A stretch of DNA of 64,000 nucleotides, taken from contig CM039502.1 in the NCBI GenBank assembly GCA_022432975.1, forward strand, positions 25,814,383-25,878,382, in the 5' to 3' direction. A program made the position numbers and the translations under genes. This DNA is from Begonia masoniana. Its lineage: Eukaryota; Streptophyta; Magnoliopsida; Cucurbitales; Begoniaceae. Shown piece by piece: positions 35,775 through 47,587 of this stretch (positions within the stretch are counted from its first letter, which is position 1; each line of letters begins with the position of its first letter). The notes under the pieces were generated by a model. The model did no database searches. It saw nothing but the letters and a program-made list of their open reading frames with translations, and was not told the origin of the DNA.

Positions 35775-37385
35775 CTAGTAGCTATTGTTGTAAGCGAATT
35801 CCACAAGCGGCAAATATCTACTCCAAGGAGCATGAAATTCCAGCACGCACGACCTTAACATATCCTCCAGTATCTGGATCGTTCTCTCGGATTGTCCGTC
35901 AGTCTGTGGATGAAAGGATGTGTTGAAGTTCAACTTTGTACCCAAGGAGTTTTGCAAACTTCTCCAAAACCTGGAAGTGAATCTGGGATCCCGGTCTGAG
36001 ACGATCGACACAAGAATACCATGCAGCTTAATAATCTCGTTAATATACAGTTCTGCGTACTGATCCATAGAGTACGTTGTCTTCACAGGTAGAAAATGGG
36101 CCGATTTGGTCAGTCTATCCACAATGACCCATATGCTGTTATGGCCCTTAGCCGTCCTTTGAAGGCCAACAACAAAATCCATTGCAATATTCTCCCATTT
36201 CCATTCGGGGATCAGGAGGGGCTGAAGTGTTCCACCTGGCCGTTGATGTTCAGGCTTGACTTGTTGACATATCATGCAAGACTCCACAAATTTGGCCACT
36301 TCATTCTTCATATTCGGCCACCAGAAATGAAGTTTCAAGTCCTGATACATCTTCGTGCTTCCAGGATGCACAGAGAAAAAAGAGGAGTGGGCTTCCGACA
36401 AGATGTTCTTTCGTAGCTCTTCGTCTCTCGGAACATACCACCTATCTTTGAACTTCAGAATACCATCTCCCGAATAACTGAAATCGGAAGAATCCATAGA
36501 TAACTTGCTTACTATATCAGCCATTTCCTTTGAATTGGTCTTCTGGGCTTCTTTAATTCGGTCCAGGATGGTGGGCCGTAGTGTCAAGTCCGCTAGCATG
36601 GTTGATAGCTCAGAAACTATCTCTATATCAAACTTCTGGATCTCTGTCCTCAAAGGCATTGATACGGACGACATAGCTGGTTGCATAGTAGCTGGCATCC
36701 TGCTAAATGCATCGGCTACCACGTTAGCTTTCCCCGAGTGGTATTTAATCTCAACATCATAATCTTTCACAAATTCTAACCACCGCCTTTGTCTCATGTT
36801 TAACTCTTTCTGGGTAAATATGTACTTCAAACTCTTGTGATCAGAAAACACCTCACATGATTGTCCATATAAGTGGTGTCTCCATACTTTTAGTGCAAAG
36901 ACAACTGCCGCTAACTCAAGGTCATGAGTAGGGTAGTTTTGCTCGTGGTTCTTCAATTGTCTGAATGCGTATGCTACTACTTTCCCTTCTTGCATTGATA
37001 CACATCCCAAGCCGACCTTGGACGCATCACAGTATATGCTGAATTTGCCGTCTTCAATTGGCAATACTAACAGAGGAGCAGTGGTTAATTTCTGCTTAGG
37101 TGTCTGAAAACTCACCTCACAAGCTTCAGACCACTTGAACTTGATGTCTTTCCTCGTTAAGCTGGTCATAGGCTTCGCTATCACAGAAAATCCCTTGATA
37201 AACTTTCTGTAATAACCAGCTAACCCGATAAAACTTCGTACCTCACTGGCATTTCTCTGTCTCGGCCATTCTTTCACTGCCAAAATCTTGGCTGGATCCA
37301 CGGACACTCCTTCTGCCGACACCACATGGCCTAGGAAGTTAATCTTGCTCAACCAGAATTCACACTTCAACAACTTGGCGTACAA
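35775..37385 (-). pseudogene. Element 1 RT C-terminus, RNase H and integrase
   Basis: 536 residues in the gag-pol frame. RT thumb/connection occupies about the first 75 residues ([15 protein letters not shown]). RNase H follows, with acidic residues in [24 protein letters not shown] and NVVADAFSR. The integrase zinc site is [12 protein letters not shown]...CMICQ (HHCC). The catalytic core has Asp in AMDFVVGL, Asp in [11 protein letters not shown] and Glu in DGQSERTIQ. Upstream a TAA at 37392-37394 replaces a Gln codon found in both sister elements. It ends at the TAG at 35775. Confidence 0.88.
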
Positions 37386-37502
37386 TCGGTGTTATTTCAG
37401 AGTCGATAGCACAATTGCCAAGTGTTCCTCGTGCTCGGCCTTACTTCTGGAGTAAACCAGGATGTCGTCGATGAAGACGATTACAAATTTATCTAAGAAC
37501 TC

Positions 37503-38210
37503 CTAGAATATTCTATTCATCAAGTCCATAAATGCCGCCGGAGAATTAGTCAACCCGAATGACATAACCAAAAACTCATAGTGCCCGTATCGGGTCCTGA
37601 AGGCAGTCTTTGGAACATCACTTGCCCTAACCTTCAATTGATAATAACCAGAGTGCAAGTCAATCTTTGAGAATATCCGAGCCCATTGTAGTTGGTCAAA
37701 CAAATCATCGATTCTCGGCAACGGGTACTTATTCTTGATGGTCAACTTGTTCAGCTCCCGATAATCGATGCACATACGTAGGGACCCATCTTTCTTCTTA
37801 ACGAATAGGACTGGAGCACCCCACGGAGAGAAGCTAGGGCGCACAAAGCCCTTGTCCACCAATTCCTTTAGCTGAGCCTTCAACTCCCTCAGCTCTATTG
37901 GCGCCATACGATACGGATTCTTCGATAACGGTTCAGCACCAGGATATACATCAATTTCAAACTCAATCTCGCGGTTCGGTGGCAATCTTGGCAGGTCGTC
38001 TAAGAAGACCTCCAGGAAGTTTTGAACTACCAGAATATTTTGAAGTTTCACCTCACCTTGCCTTTGAACATCTACTACGTAGGCTAGAAATCCGATGCAT
38101 CCTGACCTCATCAGCTGTTGAGCTTTTAAGGAAGATATTACAGACATACGATGTTTCTTTGGTATTGCCTGATAGGAGAACTCTACCTCATTTGGGTGCT
38201 TAAACGACAC
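37503..38210 (-). pseudogene. Element 1 RT N-terminal half
   Basis: 235 residues in frame: a linker after the protease, then RT fingers and palm. Motifs are [57 protein letters not shown] (first catalytic Asp) and [19 protein letters not shown] at 37503-37505 separates it from the FIDDIL catalytic pair, which lies in the short open piece 37395-37502. The real frame continues upstream of the Met at 38210 to the TGA at 38253. Confidence 0.85.
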
Positions 38211-38252
38211 TAGCCCGGACTTGCAGTTGATGGTGACGTAATGTCTAAACAG

Positions 38253-39323
38253 TCAGTCCATCCCCAGAATCACATTGTATCCTCTCATACCGATAACGAT
38301 AAGATTGGCATACAACTTTTGGTCTCCTACTGACACTATATCACCTCGTACAACCTGCTCGGAGTGAATAAACTCTCCGAACGGTAGCATAATGCTGTAG
38401 GGCTGATCTGACGGCATACAACAAAACTTCTCTCTAACCACGAAGTCCATTGCCACAAACGAATGTGTGGCACCCGTGTCCAACAAAGTATAAGCAGGTG
38501 CATCACATATCGAAATTGTACCTGTAATGGCTGTGTGCTGGGCGGCTTCATCATCATCCTCTATCATGGCAAACACTCTTGGCATGGCACGATTCGGCCT
38601 AGTGTCAGGCACCGGACAATCCCGGACTTGGTGGCCCTCCTTGTCACATCGGAAGCATCGGCCAGTAAAGAGCCTACACTCCCCCGTATGACTTCTCTGG
38701 CAACGTGGGCATACAGGAAGCTGAGGAGCTCCCATAGGTCTTTTCCCCTTGTCTTGATAAATGGCAACTTCATTAGGTCTCTTAACACCTCTGTTTTGTT
38801 GCTGTTGTGGTTGCCCAAACTGACCCCTTTGTTGTTGTTGCTGTAGAAGGGCATCACGTAAGATTTTCTTTGACGTATCTCTATATCTCTGAGACTTCAC
38901 CTCTAAAGCTTCCAACTGATAAGCCTTGGCCACTACCTTCGTATACGGGGCCTCGTCAAATCCCCTGTATGTAATCCCCCGTAAGAGGTCCAGCTTCAAA
39001 CCCTGAATAAATTGGTGCATCTTGTTTTCGTCAGTGGCTACCAAATGAGGTGCATAGCGAGATAGCGACTCGAACATCTGAACATACTCAGCCACTGATC
39101 CAAAATGACGGAGTCGAGAAAATTCGATCATCTTCTCCTTCCTCACGCTGCGATCGAAGTATTTCTCGTAGAAAATTCTTTTGAATCCTTCCCAGCTCAA
39201 TGCCACGGTAGTAGACTGCACCGTGTCCCACCAAAATCTAGCATTTTTGGTGAGATAGAATGAGGCACATATCACCTTCTTGTTCTCCTCCACATCGGCG
39301 TAGTTGAACATTTTCTCTATCAC
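38253..39323 (-). pseudogene. Element 1 gag core, zinc knuckle and aspartic protease
   Basis: 356 residues in frame. The gag capsid-like region is about residues 1-125 (FYLTKNARFWWDTVQ, RLRHFGSVAEYVQMFESL). A Gln-rich linker follows, then the CCHC knuckle CFRCDKEGHQVRDCP. The retropepsin active site is LLDTGATHSF. The frame ends ...VILGMD followed by a TGA at 38253-38255, where sister elements have Trp (GMDWLF). It is joined in frame to the gag N-terminus across a TAG at 39330-39332, also at a Trp position. Confidence 0.87.
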
Positions 39324-39329
39324 TCGGAT

Positions 39330-39575
39330 CTATTCCTCGGTGTGAGTAGGATTTGTTGATAATCCATCTAAAACAGACGGCTGGAGTCGCCAGAATCTCT
39401 CTCCACTAGAGTCACGTGGAGCGTTTGCATGGTTACTGTTCCCATTTTCAGCCATCATGCGCTCCATCATGCGAGACTGAACACCGACCAGCTCGGTTAA
39501 GCGATCGATGGCCCTGGCACTATCACTTGCTTCATCCTGATGTCCTCTCATCATTTCTAAGAAAATCCTATACAA
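39330..39575 (-). pseudogene. Element 1 gag N-terminus
   Basis: 81 residues starting MYRIFLEMMRGHQ. Coiled-coil-like LTELVGVQSRMMERMMAE is followed by GERFWRLQPSVLDG, which also occurs in elements 2 and 3. It ends at a TAG (39330-39332) that replaces the Trp of EEWIR. The Met at 39575 is taken as the likely start because it lies just inside the 5' LTR and primer site. Confidence 0.8.
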
Positions 39576-39702
39576 AATAACGAACTCGACTTAATAAACA
39601 AAACAGGTACAGAAACTTAAACACTTATAGTTGGTGGAGCGATCTCACGTGGTAGGTTGTGCAGTCAATCGGTTTACAGAATCACTTTTAAAACCTGATT
39701 TT

Positions 39703-39714
39703 GCTCTGATACCA
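39703..39714 (-). other. Element 1 primer-binding site
   Basis: TGGTATCAGAGC in the minus sense is complementary to the 3' end of plant initiator-Met tRNA. It lies 4 bases from the 5' LTR. Confidence 0.92.
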
Positions 39715-40123
39715 TAACTGTGACAGCCCCGGACCCGATCGAGGTCCAAGGAGCCATCACTCCGCGACATTCAAAATGGTGACTATTTTTTTTTTAAACA
39801 GAGCAGACTGGACCTTTAAAAACAAACCCTTAAAACTTTACAGAGAAAGGAAAACCTTCTCTGGGTTTAAAAGCAAAACGATAAAACAGTTAAACCGGAC
39901 TGCAGAATGAATTACAGAAGGAAATCAGAATACTTGGAACATTTAAATAAAAGACTAGATGGACGACGGGCATACAGAGGACAACGTGATAAGAAACATG
40001 CAGTGAACATAAATGAGAAATATAAACTGGAAGGCATATTGGAAGAAAGGCTGCAGTAAATAACGGAATTGGGTGATCTAGGGCAGAGGAAGTAAATAAA
40101 CTAGGGCGGAAGAAGTAGGCAGA

Positions 40124-40640
40124 TGACGTCAGGCAGAAGATGTGGATGACGTCAAGCGAAAGACGTAAGTAAACTGGGCAGAAGAAGTAGGCAGATGATG
40201 TCAGGCGGAAGATGTGGATGACGTCAGGCGGAAGATGTAAATAAACTAGGCGGAAGATGTGGGCAGATGACGTCAGGCGGAAGATGTGAATGAACTGGGC
40301 GAGAATGAACTATTCACCGGTAGAAGTGAACTACAGACAGAAATGAACTGTTCACCGGTGGATGTGAACTACAGACAGAAATTCACTGTTCACCGGTGGA
40401 AGTGAACTACAAACAGAAATGAACTACAAACAGAAATGAATTGTTCACCGGTGGATGTGAACTACAGACAGAAATGAACTGTTCACAGGTAGAAGTGAAC
40501 TACAAACAGAAATGAACTGTTCACCGGTGGTTGTGAACTACAGATAGAAATGAACTGTTCACCGGTGGAAATGAACTGTTCACCGGTGGAAGTGAACTAT
40601 AGGTAGAAATGCACTGTTCACCGGTGGAAGTGAACTTAAA
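40124..40640 (-). repeat. TGACGTCA and CACCGGTG tandem block, element 1 right LTR
   Basis: Same organisation as in the left LTR, with a slightly different number and order of CACCGGTG units. The two copies have therefore diverged by slippage as well as substitution. Confidence 0.85.
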
Positions 40641-41154
40641 GGCAGCAGTGGATGTGCTTTTAAAGGCAGCGGTGGATGTGCTTTTAAAGGCAGAATTGGC
40701 AACATTTAACAGGGAGCATCAAACAGAAGGCCTAAAAAGTTTCAGACCTTCAAAACCCGATTCAAAACAAAGTTGTAAAACATGCTTTACAAATGACAGA
40801 TTCAAGAAAACAAATTACATGGATAGCTCTAGAATTCGAGACTATCCATGCACAACCTAAAAAGGAAGAACCCTAGCAGTTCCAGAATGTTTTCAACACA
40901 TTTCAAAACATATATACAACTGTCAAATACAGAGGTTTTAGACATCAATACAAGACTGAACCTACAGAACTGAACCTATACCTCAAATGTTTTAAAACTT
41001 CAAAAGATGATACAATACTTGACATAACTTCAGAAAATACATTCTCACAGGAAATACATTTGTCTGACTGCAACAACCACCCCGTGAGCTCATCCCGCCA
41101 ACTACATCAACTCATCATCTTGAGGCACAATGTCCTCTTCTGGAAGATCCATAC

Positions 41155-41635
41155 CTACAACAGGCAGTTCAACTATGAGCATAGAGCTCAGTAAGAACAT
41201 ATAATGCAAAGTGATGCACGTGCTATGCATGAACATTTTCAAATACATGAACATTACATTACATTTCACTGGACAGGAAGGTATAAGTGGGAAGAAGAGC
41301 TGGAACAACAGGAGTATATGCCACAACAGGACATAACAGGAGTACATGACAGGATGCCAGTCCTCGTCCACACTTAACCATACATTTCATTACAGGTTTT
41401 ATCTTACTTAACTTCAAACCGTGTGCAGAAAATATTTTCATGACTTTCAGAGAAAACATGTATACATGAACATTCATAGACAGGCGACAGAATAATAAGC
41501 AGGATATAAAACAGAACACACTTAACCTAAAACATAACCTATGGTTTAACTACTCGACATAAATTCTGACAACATAAAACCTAATACCTCCGTATTGTAG
41601 GGCCTTAAGGGCCAAACCTATACGTATGAACTTAC
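41155..41635 (-). other. Predicted intron in element 1 5' LTR
   Basis: The donor CAACAG|GTAAGTTCA starts at 41635 and the acceptor TGTTGTAG|GTA ends at 41155 in the minus sense (481 nt). Confidence 0.4.
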
Positions 41636-42295
41636 CTGTTGCTGTAGAGTTGCAAGTCTTGAACGTCTCGATTATGCACGGACCTAAAACATGTACGTAA
41701 AGAAAATAAACAGAGCTGCAAATGCTAACTAATAACTTAGTAGAATATGCAGCAAACTTCATTCAAACCTTTAGAAAACAAACTAACGTGTTTTCATCCA
41801 AAAACAGTGAGTTTTCTTGAAATATCGTAACCTTAAACTTCCAAGAACTCACATTTTAACTTATCCAAACTCGTTAACCTTAGCAGATGTTTACCTTAGG
41901 CTGTGAAATAGAAGAAAAATGAGGAGATTGAAGGAACTTTGAAGGGCGTTTATTGTCTGGAAGAGAGAAAACAAAGGGGAGTGGAAAGATGCAAAGGAGA
42001 AAAATGAGGGTTTCAAGTAGAAGGGAAGAGAAAAAGAACATGGCTTCTTCAACAAGTTGCCAAGTGTCACACAACCATTGGCTTCCTCCCACAAACCTTA
42101 ATTGGCTCCCTATTTTGCCCTTCCATTGGATTTTAACTAAATTACAATTTAGTTCCACAAATCGGTTTTACGAATCACACATATTCAATGGAAAACATCG
42201 GCAAATTCGTAAAAACACGCATTGTATAAATATTCCTATTAATCTCGTTTAATAATTCAATGAATATTTACATGGCAAAATTGCCGGGTGTTACA

Positions 42296-42850
42296 GTCCT
42301 TGTATCGTTGACCATGTTTTGTACAAAAACAAAAAGAAAAAGATCAAGTCTTTCAACTTCTGACTAATCTTGGTCCAGAATATGAGGATTTACGATGTCA
42401 TATCTTAATGAAGGGCGAGCTCCTGTCTCTACATAGTGTTTGTGCTACTATTAAATGTGAAGAAGTCCGTCGAAAGGTTATGATGAGTGATAGTACTAGG
42501 CCATCAGATGTTCGTGCCTATCTTGCTCATCAATCCTCTAAAATTAAAGTTAACAAAGTCAAACGTCCAGACTTGAAATGTGATTTTTTGCAATTTCATT
42601 GGACATACAAAGGATTGTTGTTGGAGTGTCCATCTTAAATTGAAGTCTAAATTTGCTAAAGAAAAAAAGGGAGGAGATAAAAAATGAGGTCCAAATCATA
42701 GAGCAAGTAGCGCTGCTCATTCCATTGAATCTTTTACTTCTAACCTAGTTGCTTTGCTTAATGATTTTGCCAAGCTACTTGCTTTGCTTAACATTCGAGC
42801 ATCGATAAATTCTAATGATTTTGCTAGTACTTGTTTTTATAGGTGATCAA
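42296..42850 (+). pseudogene. Copia gag, continuation after element 1
   Basis: Continues the gag interrupted at 32589. Visible parts are FQLLTNLGPEYEDLRCHILM at about 42350-42407, SVCATIKCEEVRRKV near 42440-42480, and a Ser/Lys linker. Near 42600 the sequence becomes frame-broken. This half carries the second GTCCT copy (42296-42300). Confidence 0.75.
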
Positions 42851-43088
42851 GGGGAAAAGAGTATTCAATGACTCAATTTCAATAATGTGGTAAATAAATT
42901 TAATTAGAAGTTCAACATGATGAAGCATAAATGGAGAACAAAACACAAGTCAAAGAGATTGTTGAAATCTGCCCATAATCTGACCATTGAAGACTATTTG
43001 GCCATTTTCAAAGTCTTTTCAATCATAAATCAAAACATGTTCTTCATGACAATTATAGCTGACATCTCAAGGATTCTAGAACAGGATG

Positions 43089-43467
43089 TGTGATGACCTA
43101 TATATGCACGACTGGCCCGTATACTAGATCTGGACCCGGATGGAGGTGCGTCTGCGTGGGAAAAAGACCGGTGAAGGAGGTAGGTCGAAATGTGGGGGTC
43201 GTCACAATCCCACATCACTTGGGGAAGTATGTGGAAATGAAACATATGTAAAGAGACCTTCCCAAAATAGCAAGACGCGGTTTGGAGCACAATTGACAAA
43301 GGATCCCATAAGAACTCCGAAGTTAAAAGTGCTTCGGCGAGAGTAGTACCAGGTTGGGTGACCGACTGAGAAGTCCTCGCCAAACAAAGTCGTGAGGGGG
43401 GAGGATATTGGGCTACGGCCCAATCCCCAGAGCGGACAATATATTGTTGGAAAAAGGGGTCGTTACA
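43089..43467 (+). repeat. Cassandra 5' LTR
   Basis: TGTGATGACC ... GGGGTCGTTACA. The 5S-like block lies at 43301-43381 and includes AAGAACTCCGAAGTTAAAAG and GGTTGGGTGACCGACTG. Confidence 0.93.
43301..43381 (+). other. 5S rRNA-like domain, Cassandra 5' LTR
   Basis: Contains A-box-like AGTTAAAAGTGCTTCGG and C-box-like GGTTGGGTGACCGACTG. In Cassandra elements this region can be transcribed by RNA polymerase III. The sequence is diverged from true 5S rRNA. Confidence 0.8.
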
Positions 43468-43537
43468 AATGGTATCAGAGCCTGTACCTAACCTGAAATG
43501 TGGCCAACGAGGACGTTGGGCCCCAAGGGGGGGTGAT

Positions 43538-43914
43538 TGTTATGATCCATATGTGCACGACTGGCCCGTATACTGGATCCGGACCCGAATGGCAGTGCGT
43601 CCGCGCGGAAAAAAGACCGATGAAGGGGGTAGGTCATAATGTGGGGGTCGTCACAATCCCACATCGCTTGGGGAAGTATGTGGAAATGAAATAGATGTAA
43701 AGAGACCCTTCCAAAATAACAAGACGCGTTTTGGAGCACAATTGGCAACGGATCCTATAAGAACTCTGAAGTTAAAAGTGCTTCGGCGAGAGTAGTACCA
43801 GGTTGGGTGACCGACTGGGAAGTTCTCGCCAAACAAAGCCGTGAGGGGACGATATTGGGCTACGACCCAATCCCCAAAGCGGACAATATCTTGCTGGGAA
43901 AAGGGGTCGTTACA
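43538..43914 (+). repeat. Cassandra 3' LTR
   Basis: TGTTATGATCC ... GGGGTCGTTACA. The 5S-like block lies at 43750-43831. Confidence 0.93.
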
Positions 43915-43919
43915 GGATG

Positions 43920-45004
43920 GTTTGTTAAAAATAGAAATCATGTGCTATGTCAACGAAATCAATTACAAAGCACATTTGGACTTCCTTGGAGGATAGGTCC
44001 GCACCTACCCAATAGGCGCACTCATGCTCGATTGGTGCGCGCCCATCCACACCTTAGGCTCATTGAGTCCAAGGTTACAACAATCTTTTGGCGTTTATTC
44101 TCCATCCATTTATTAAGGCCCATTTTCATTTATGTTATTTTAGTTTGCATGTGTCTATGTTAATGTACTTAAAGATTGTAATAATGTAGCCTTCACTTGG
44201 TCGTTCTATATATGTAGCCAAGTGAATGAATGCATGTGTCATTATGTTTAAGGTGTGTGAAGGGGACTAATGTGAATTGGTGGCATGGAGAGACAAAAAA
44301 CTTACTTTGAAAAGCCAAAAGGCCCTTGACTACATTGCAGAATGACGTGGAATTGTGTCTTGAAAGATGAAAGATTGCTTTGACCAAGTGAAAGGTGCCT
44401 TTGAAGACCATCACATTAACTCATTTTCAAAGTTGTATTTAATTTTGTTGATCAAATGTTGGCTATTAATGAGCCTCATTCCTTCCTTTGTATTGGTCGA
44501 ATATTTTGAATCAAAATCATTTATTGTTGTAAAGCTTCTTCACATTTTTTGTGTCTTCAAAACACAAGTGCTTTCATTTGAGCTTAGTAAGTCATATCCA
44601 AGTGAGTGTTAGCATAGTTTGGTGAGTCATATCCAAACTAGCTTCCACTTAAGCTTTGCGAGTCACATCCAAGTAAGTGTTAGTGATTTCTTATTTAGCT
44701 TGTTTGCTCAAGTCAATATATCCATCTCGTTCATCAACTACTTAGCAAGGGGTGCTCAGTTCATTTCCCCAAGAATAGACCGAGCACCCCATCGATTTCT
44801 CTTGTTCTCTTTCACTTTTCCACTAACTTCCTTCCCCAAATATTGGAAGTGTGTCAAAAGCATAGTCAAGGAACAATCCAAAGTGGACTTGGTTAAAAAA
44901 GACATGACGAGTCAACAACACTTCTCTGTAAATTTTTTGATTATCTAGCTGATGCAAATGTTTAAAATAGCCAATATTTTATTTTTGCATTAGAAATTAG
45001 TACT
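43920..45004. other. Unresolved stretch between Cassandra and copia pol
   Basis: The short interval 42851-43083 and this stretch together could be an older solo LTR or non-coding copia sequence. Two AAGTGAGTGTTAG/AAGTAAGTGTTAG phrases occur near 44600-44690. No coding domain was recognised and no boundaries were proved. Confidence 0.35.
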
Positions 45005-46150
45005 ATGCATGATTTATGGGTCATAGATTCTGGTTCTACAGATCATATTTAGAATAAATAGGTGATTTTGGTGAGTTGAATCCTTTAAAAGCACATTCTT
45101 ATGTTTCTATAGCAAATGGAAAATGTGCTCAAGTCAAGGGTAAAAGAAAAATCAATCTTGTTTCAGATGTCATTAAGTCTGATATTGTCTATTCTCCTTA
45201 TTTTCCTTTTTCAATTACTCTCTGTTCATAAACTGACATCATGTCTTAGTGATGAAGTCATATTTACTCCTCACAAAGTTTTTGTTCAAGACCTGGTTAC
45301 TAAAAAGACGATTGGTGAAGGATTTCTTTTCAATGGACTCTACTATTTCCTTCCCGATCTTAAAATTTCCAATGGTATTCAAGTTGTCTCTACTTCCTTT
45401 AATGAGCATTTACTATGGAATTATCGTTTAGGCCATCCATCATAGTTCATTCTTGATAAAATAAAGCCAACATTGTCCAAAGGATTTTATAATTTTGAGA
45501 TTTGTCACTATTCTAAATCTATTAGACTTCTTTTACTTTATCATTGTCTCAATCTAATCAATCTTTTGAATTTGTTCATTTAGATATTTGGTGACCTTTT
45601 TTGCTCTCTATTATTGGTTTTAAATACTTTGTAACTTTCATTGATGATTATTCAAGGGTTACTTGGGTGTATTTATTAAATTCTAAAGATGAAGTATTTG
45701 GTTGCTATAATGAAGTATTTGGTTGCTTTAAGGATTTGCATATGATCATTACTGCTCAATTTTCAGCTAAAATTAAAATTCTTCGATATGAAAATGGCTC
45801 AGAATATATGTCTCATAATTACAAAATATTTGACCTCTAATGGAATTTGCATCAAACAAGTTGTGTCAATACGCCTCAACAAACTTGAATCGTTAAGTGT
45901 AAAAATTGTGATTTGCTAGAAAAAAATGTCGACGATAATGATTTAAATGTATGTCTCGAAGTCTTTTTAGTCTTATGGAGTCAATTGGTACTTATCTTGT
46001 TAATCGTTTGCCCAGTTGAGTACTAGATTTTCAATGTCCTCTTGAAGTGTTGCAGGGAAAGAAACCTGACATATCACCTTTGAAGGATTTTGGTTGCACA
46101 TGTTTCTCGCATTTATCAGTCATTCACCGTGACCAACTTGATCCACGAGC
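45005..46150 (+). pseudogene. Copia protease, GAG-pre-integrase and integrase remnant
   Basis: The protease motif WVIDSGSTDH lies at about 45020-45048. SIANGKCAQVKGK lies near 45109-45147. The pre-integrase region LLWNYRLGHPS is at about 45413-45445. The integrase core region has IIGFKYFVTFIDDYSRVTWV at 45607-45666 and ILRYENGSEYMSH near 45778-45816. DFGCTCFSHLSVIHRDQLDP is at 46088-46146. There are several stops. The frame is cut at 46150 by LTR4; RT and RNase H are not in this window. Confidence 0.8.
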
Positions 46151-46839
46151 TTTAACACCCGGTTTTACGGGTTTTTGATTTTTCGCCATATAATGGCATT
46201 TTTGTAAAAATGGTAAATTAAACCCGTTTTGTGAACGAGGAGTTTTATTAAAACTATAAGAGTAAATCAGAGTATTTGGAGGAATAAGGAAGTTTGAAGA
46301 AACCAAATCGATAGGCTAATTAACGAAACAAGTAAAGGATTAATTGGAAGGGCAAAATAGTAATTTAGTAAGTTAAGTTTTTATAAAAATCAAATAACCC
46401 TCCTTCCCTTGTGCATTTCACGATTTCTTTCACCAGAGAGCATTTTCTCCTCTCTCTGGCGACTTGGCTTCCAACGACGGTTCTCCACGGTTCTTCAACG
46501 TTTCCTCCTTCGACCTTCAACCTTCTTTCACGTTTTCTTCCTGAAATTGCATACTAGGTAAGGATCTATAGTTTTGAGGCGTTAGTTTTTGATTTTTAGG
46601 TTGTTAAACGATTAGGGTTTCGTTAGGATTTTGTCGAAAATAATCGGGTTATGTTAGAAACTATTAGCCAGTACCGTATTTATGATTATTGGACGTAGTT
46701 AGCCAAAATAATAAATGTATTAGGGGTTTCGTTAGTTTCGAAAACTCGATGGTTTAGACACAATTTTAATGATGATTGTTGTGAAATATTCTAGGTGAAC
46801 GACGCTCGTAGACGGAGCTCAGCTTTCTAGGGACGACAG

Positions 46840-47587
46840 GTAAGTCTTCATGACTTGTTTGACCGATTTGGCCTACACCATAAGAGAGTTTATTGATCGA
46901 GTAAATTGATGATGTATGTAGATTGTTAGGTATATGGTTTATGGTTATGTGGTAGGGTAGATTAGGTTATACAATTAGTTGTTGATGGATAGATCTGTCT
47001 AGATAGTTATGTTATGTTTATGATTATGTTAAACTGAGAATATGTATTGTTTATGCATTCATGCATTCTGTTTTTATGAAAGCACAGAAAATGAATTTAT
47101 GCATACGTTTTTATGCAAGAAAGATAACAAATAAAATGAAAGAAAGTACATAAGAGTAATATGTGCGTGGAAAAGAAGTATGGTCGTCCCGTAAGGTTTG
47201 GACCAATAGGTGTGCCTACTTCATTTTCTTAAAGAGTGAGTTTGGCCGTCCCGTAAGGTTTGGACCAATAGGTGTGCCTACTTCATTTTCTTAAAGAGCG
47301 AGTATGGCCGTCCCGTAAGGTTTGGACCAATAGGTGTGCCTACTTCATTTTCTTAAAGAGCGAGTATGGCCATCCCGTAAGGTTTGGACCAATAGGTGTG
47401 CCTACTTTATTTTCTTAAAGAGCGAGTTTGGCCGTTCCGTAAGGTTTGTACCACAAGGTGTGCCTACTGTAGAGATATAAAAGAAATTAAAGACAGAAAG
47501 AAAACCACATGATTTTTATGAATAGCACACGCATTTTCATTTATGAAGCTTACTGAGCCTTACTTCATAGAATGTTTTATGGTGTAG
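46840..47587 (+). other. Predicted intron in LTR4
   Basis: CGACAG|GTAAGTC to TGGTGTAG|GTG, 748 nt. It contains the 62-bp array. Confidence 0.35.
47180..47468 (+). repeat. 62-bp tandem repeat, about 4.5 units
   Basis: Units read GAGTATGGCCGTCCCGTAAG, then GTTTGGACCAATAGGTGTGC, then CTACTTCATTTTCTTAAAGA. The middle units are nearly identical. Confidence 0.92.

Larger units (their letters stand above)
32590..42295 (-). mobile_element. Element 1: full-length Tekay-like Ty3 chromovirus
   Basis: A complete LTR retrotransposon of about 9.7 kb, transcribed on the minus strand. The LTRs are 32590-35101 and 39719-42295. The target duplication GTCCT is at 32585-32589 and 42296-42300. A primer-binding site for initiator-Met tRNA adjoins the right (5') LTR, and a purine-rich tract adjoins the left (3') LTR. 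The internal region holds one gag-pol frame with five in-frame stops and no frameshift. The chromodomain-like C-terminus and gag/pol order fit the Tekay/Del clade. It sits inside a copia gag gene. Confidence 0.95.
39719..42295 (-). repeat. Element 1 right LTR (5' LTR in sense)
   Basis: On the plus strand it starts TGTGACAGCCCC and ends CGGGTGTTACA. It carries four intact TGACGTCA (40124, 40147, 40219, 40268), one TGATGTCA, and CACCGGTG repeats at about 40315-40640. Confidence 0.93.
43089..43914 (+). mobile_element. Complete Cassandra TRIM retrotransposon
   Basis: An 826-bp non-coding element with LTRs at 43089-43467 and 43538-43914. It has an initiator-Met primer site TGGTATCAGAGCC (43470-43482), a purine tract AAGGGGGGGTGAT (43525-43537) and a 5-bp target duplication GGATG (43084-43088 and 43915-43919). 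Both LTRs carry a 5S rRNA-like domain. The internal domain is only about 70 bases, so it depends on proteins from other elements. It lies between pieces of the copia element, in DNA whose nature is unresolved. Confidence 0.95.

Noticed and set aside
43301..43381. True host 5S rRNA gene
   Set aside because: Only the middle and 3' part resemble 5S rRNA, the block lies in a flanked LTR, and three copies share the Cassandra context.
42960..44940. Solo LTR surrounding the Cassandra insertion
   Set aside because: A TGTTGAAATC start near 42960 is suggestive, but I could not find a matching end or target duplication.
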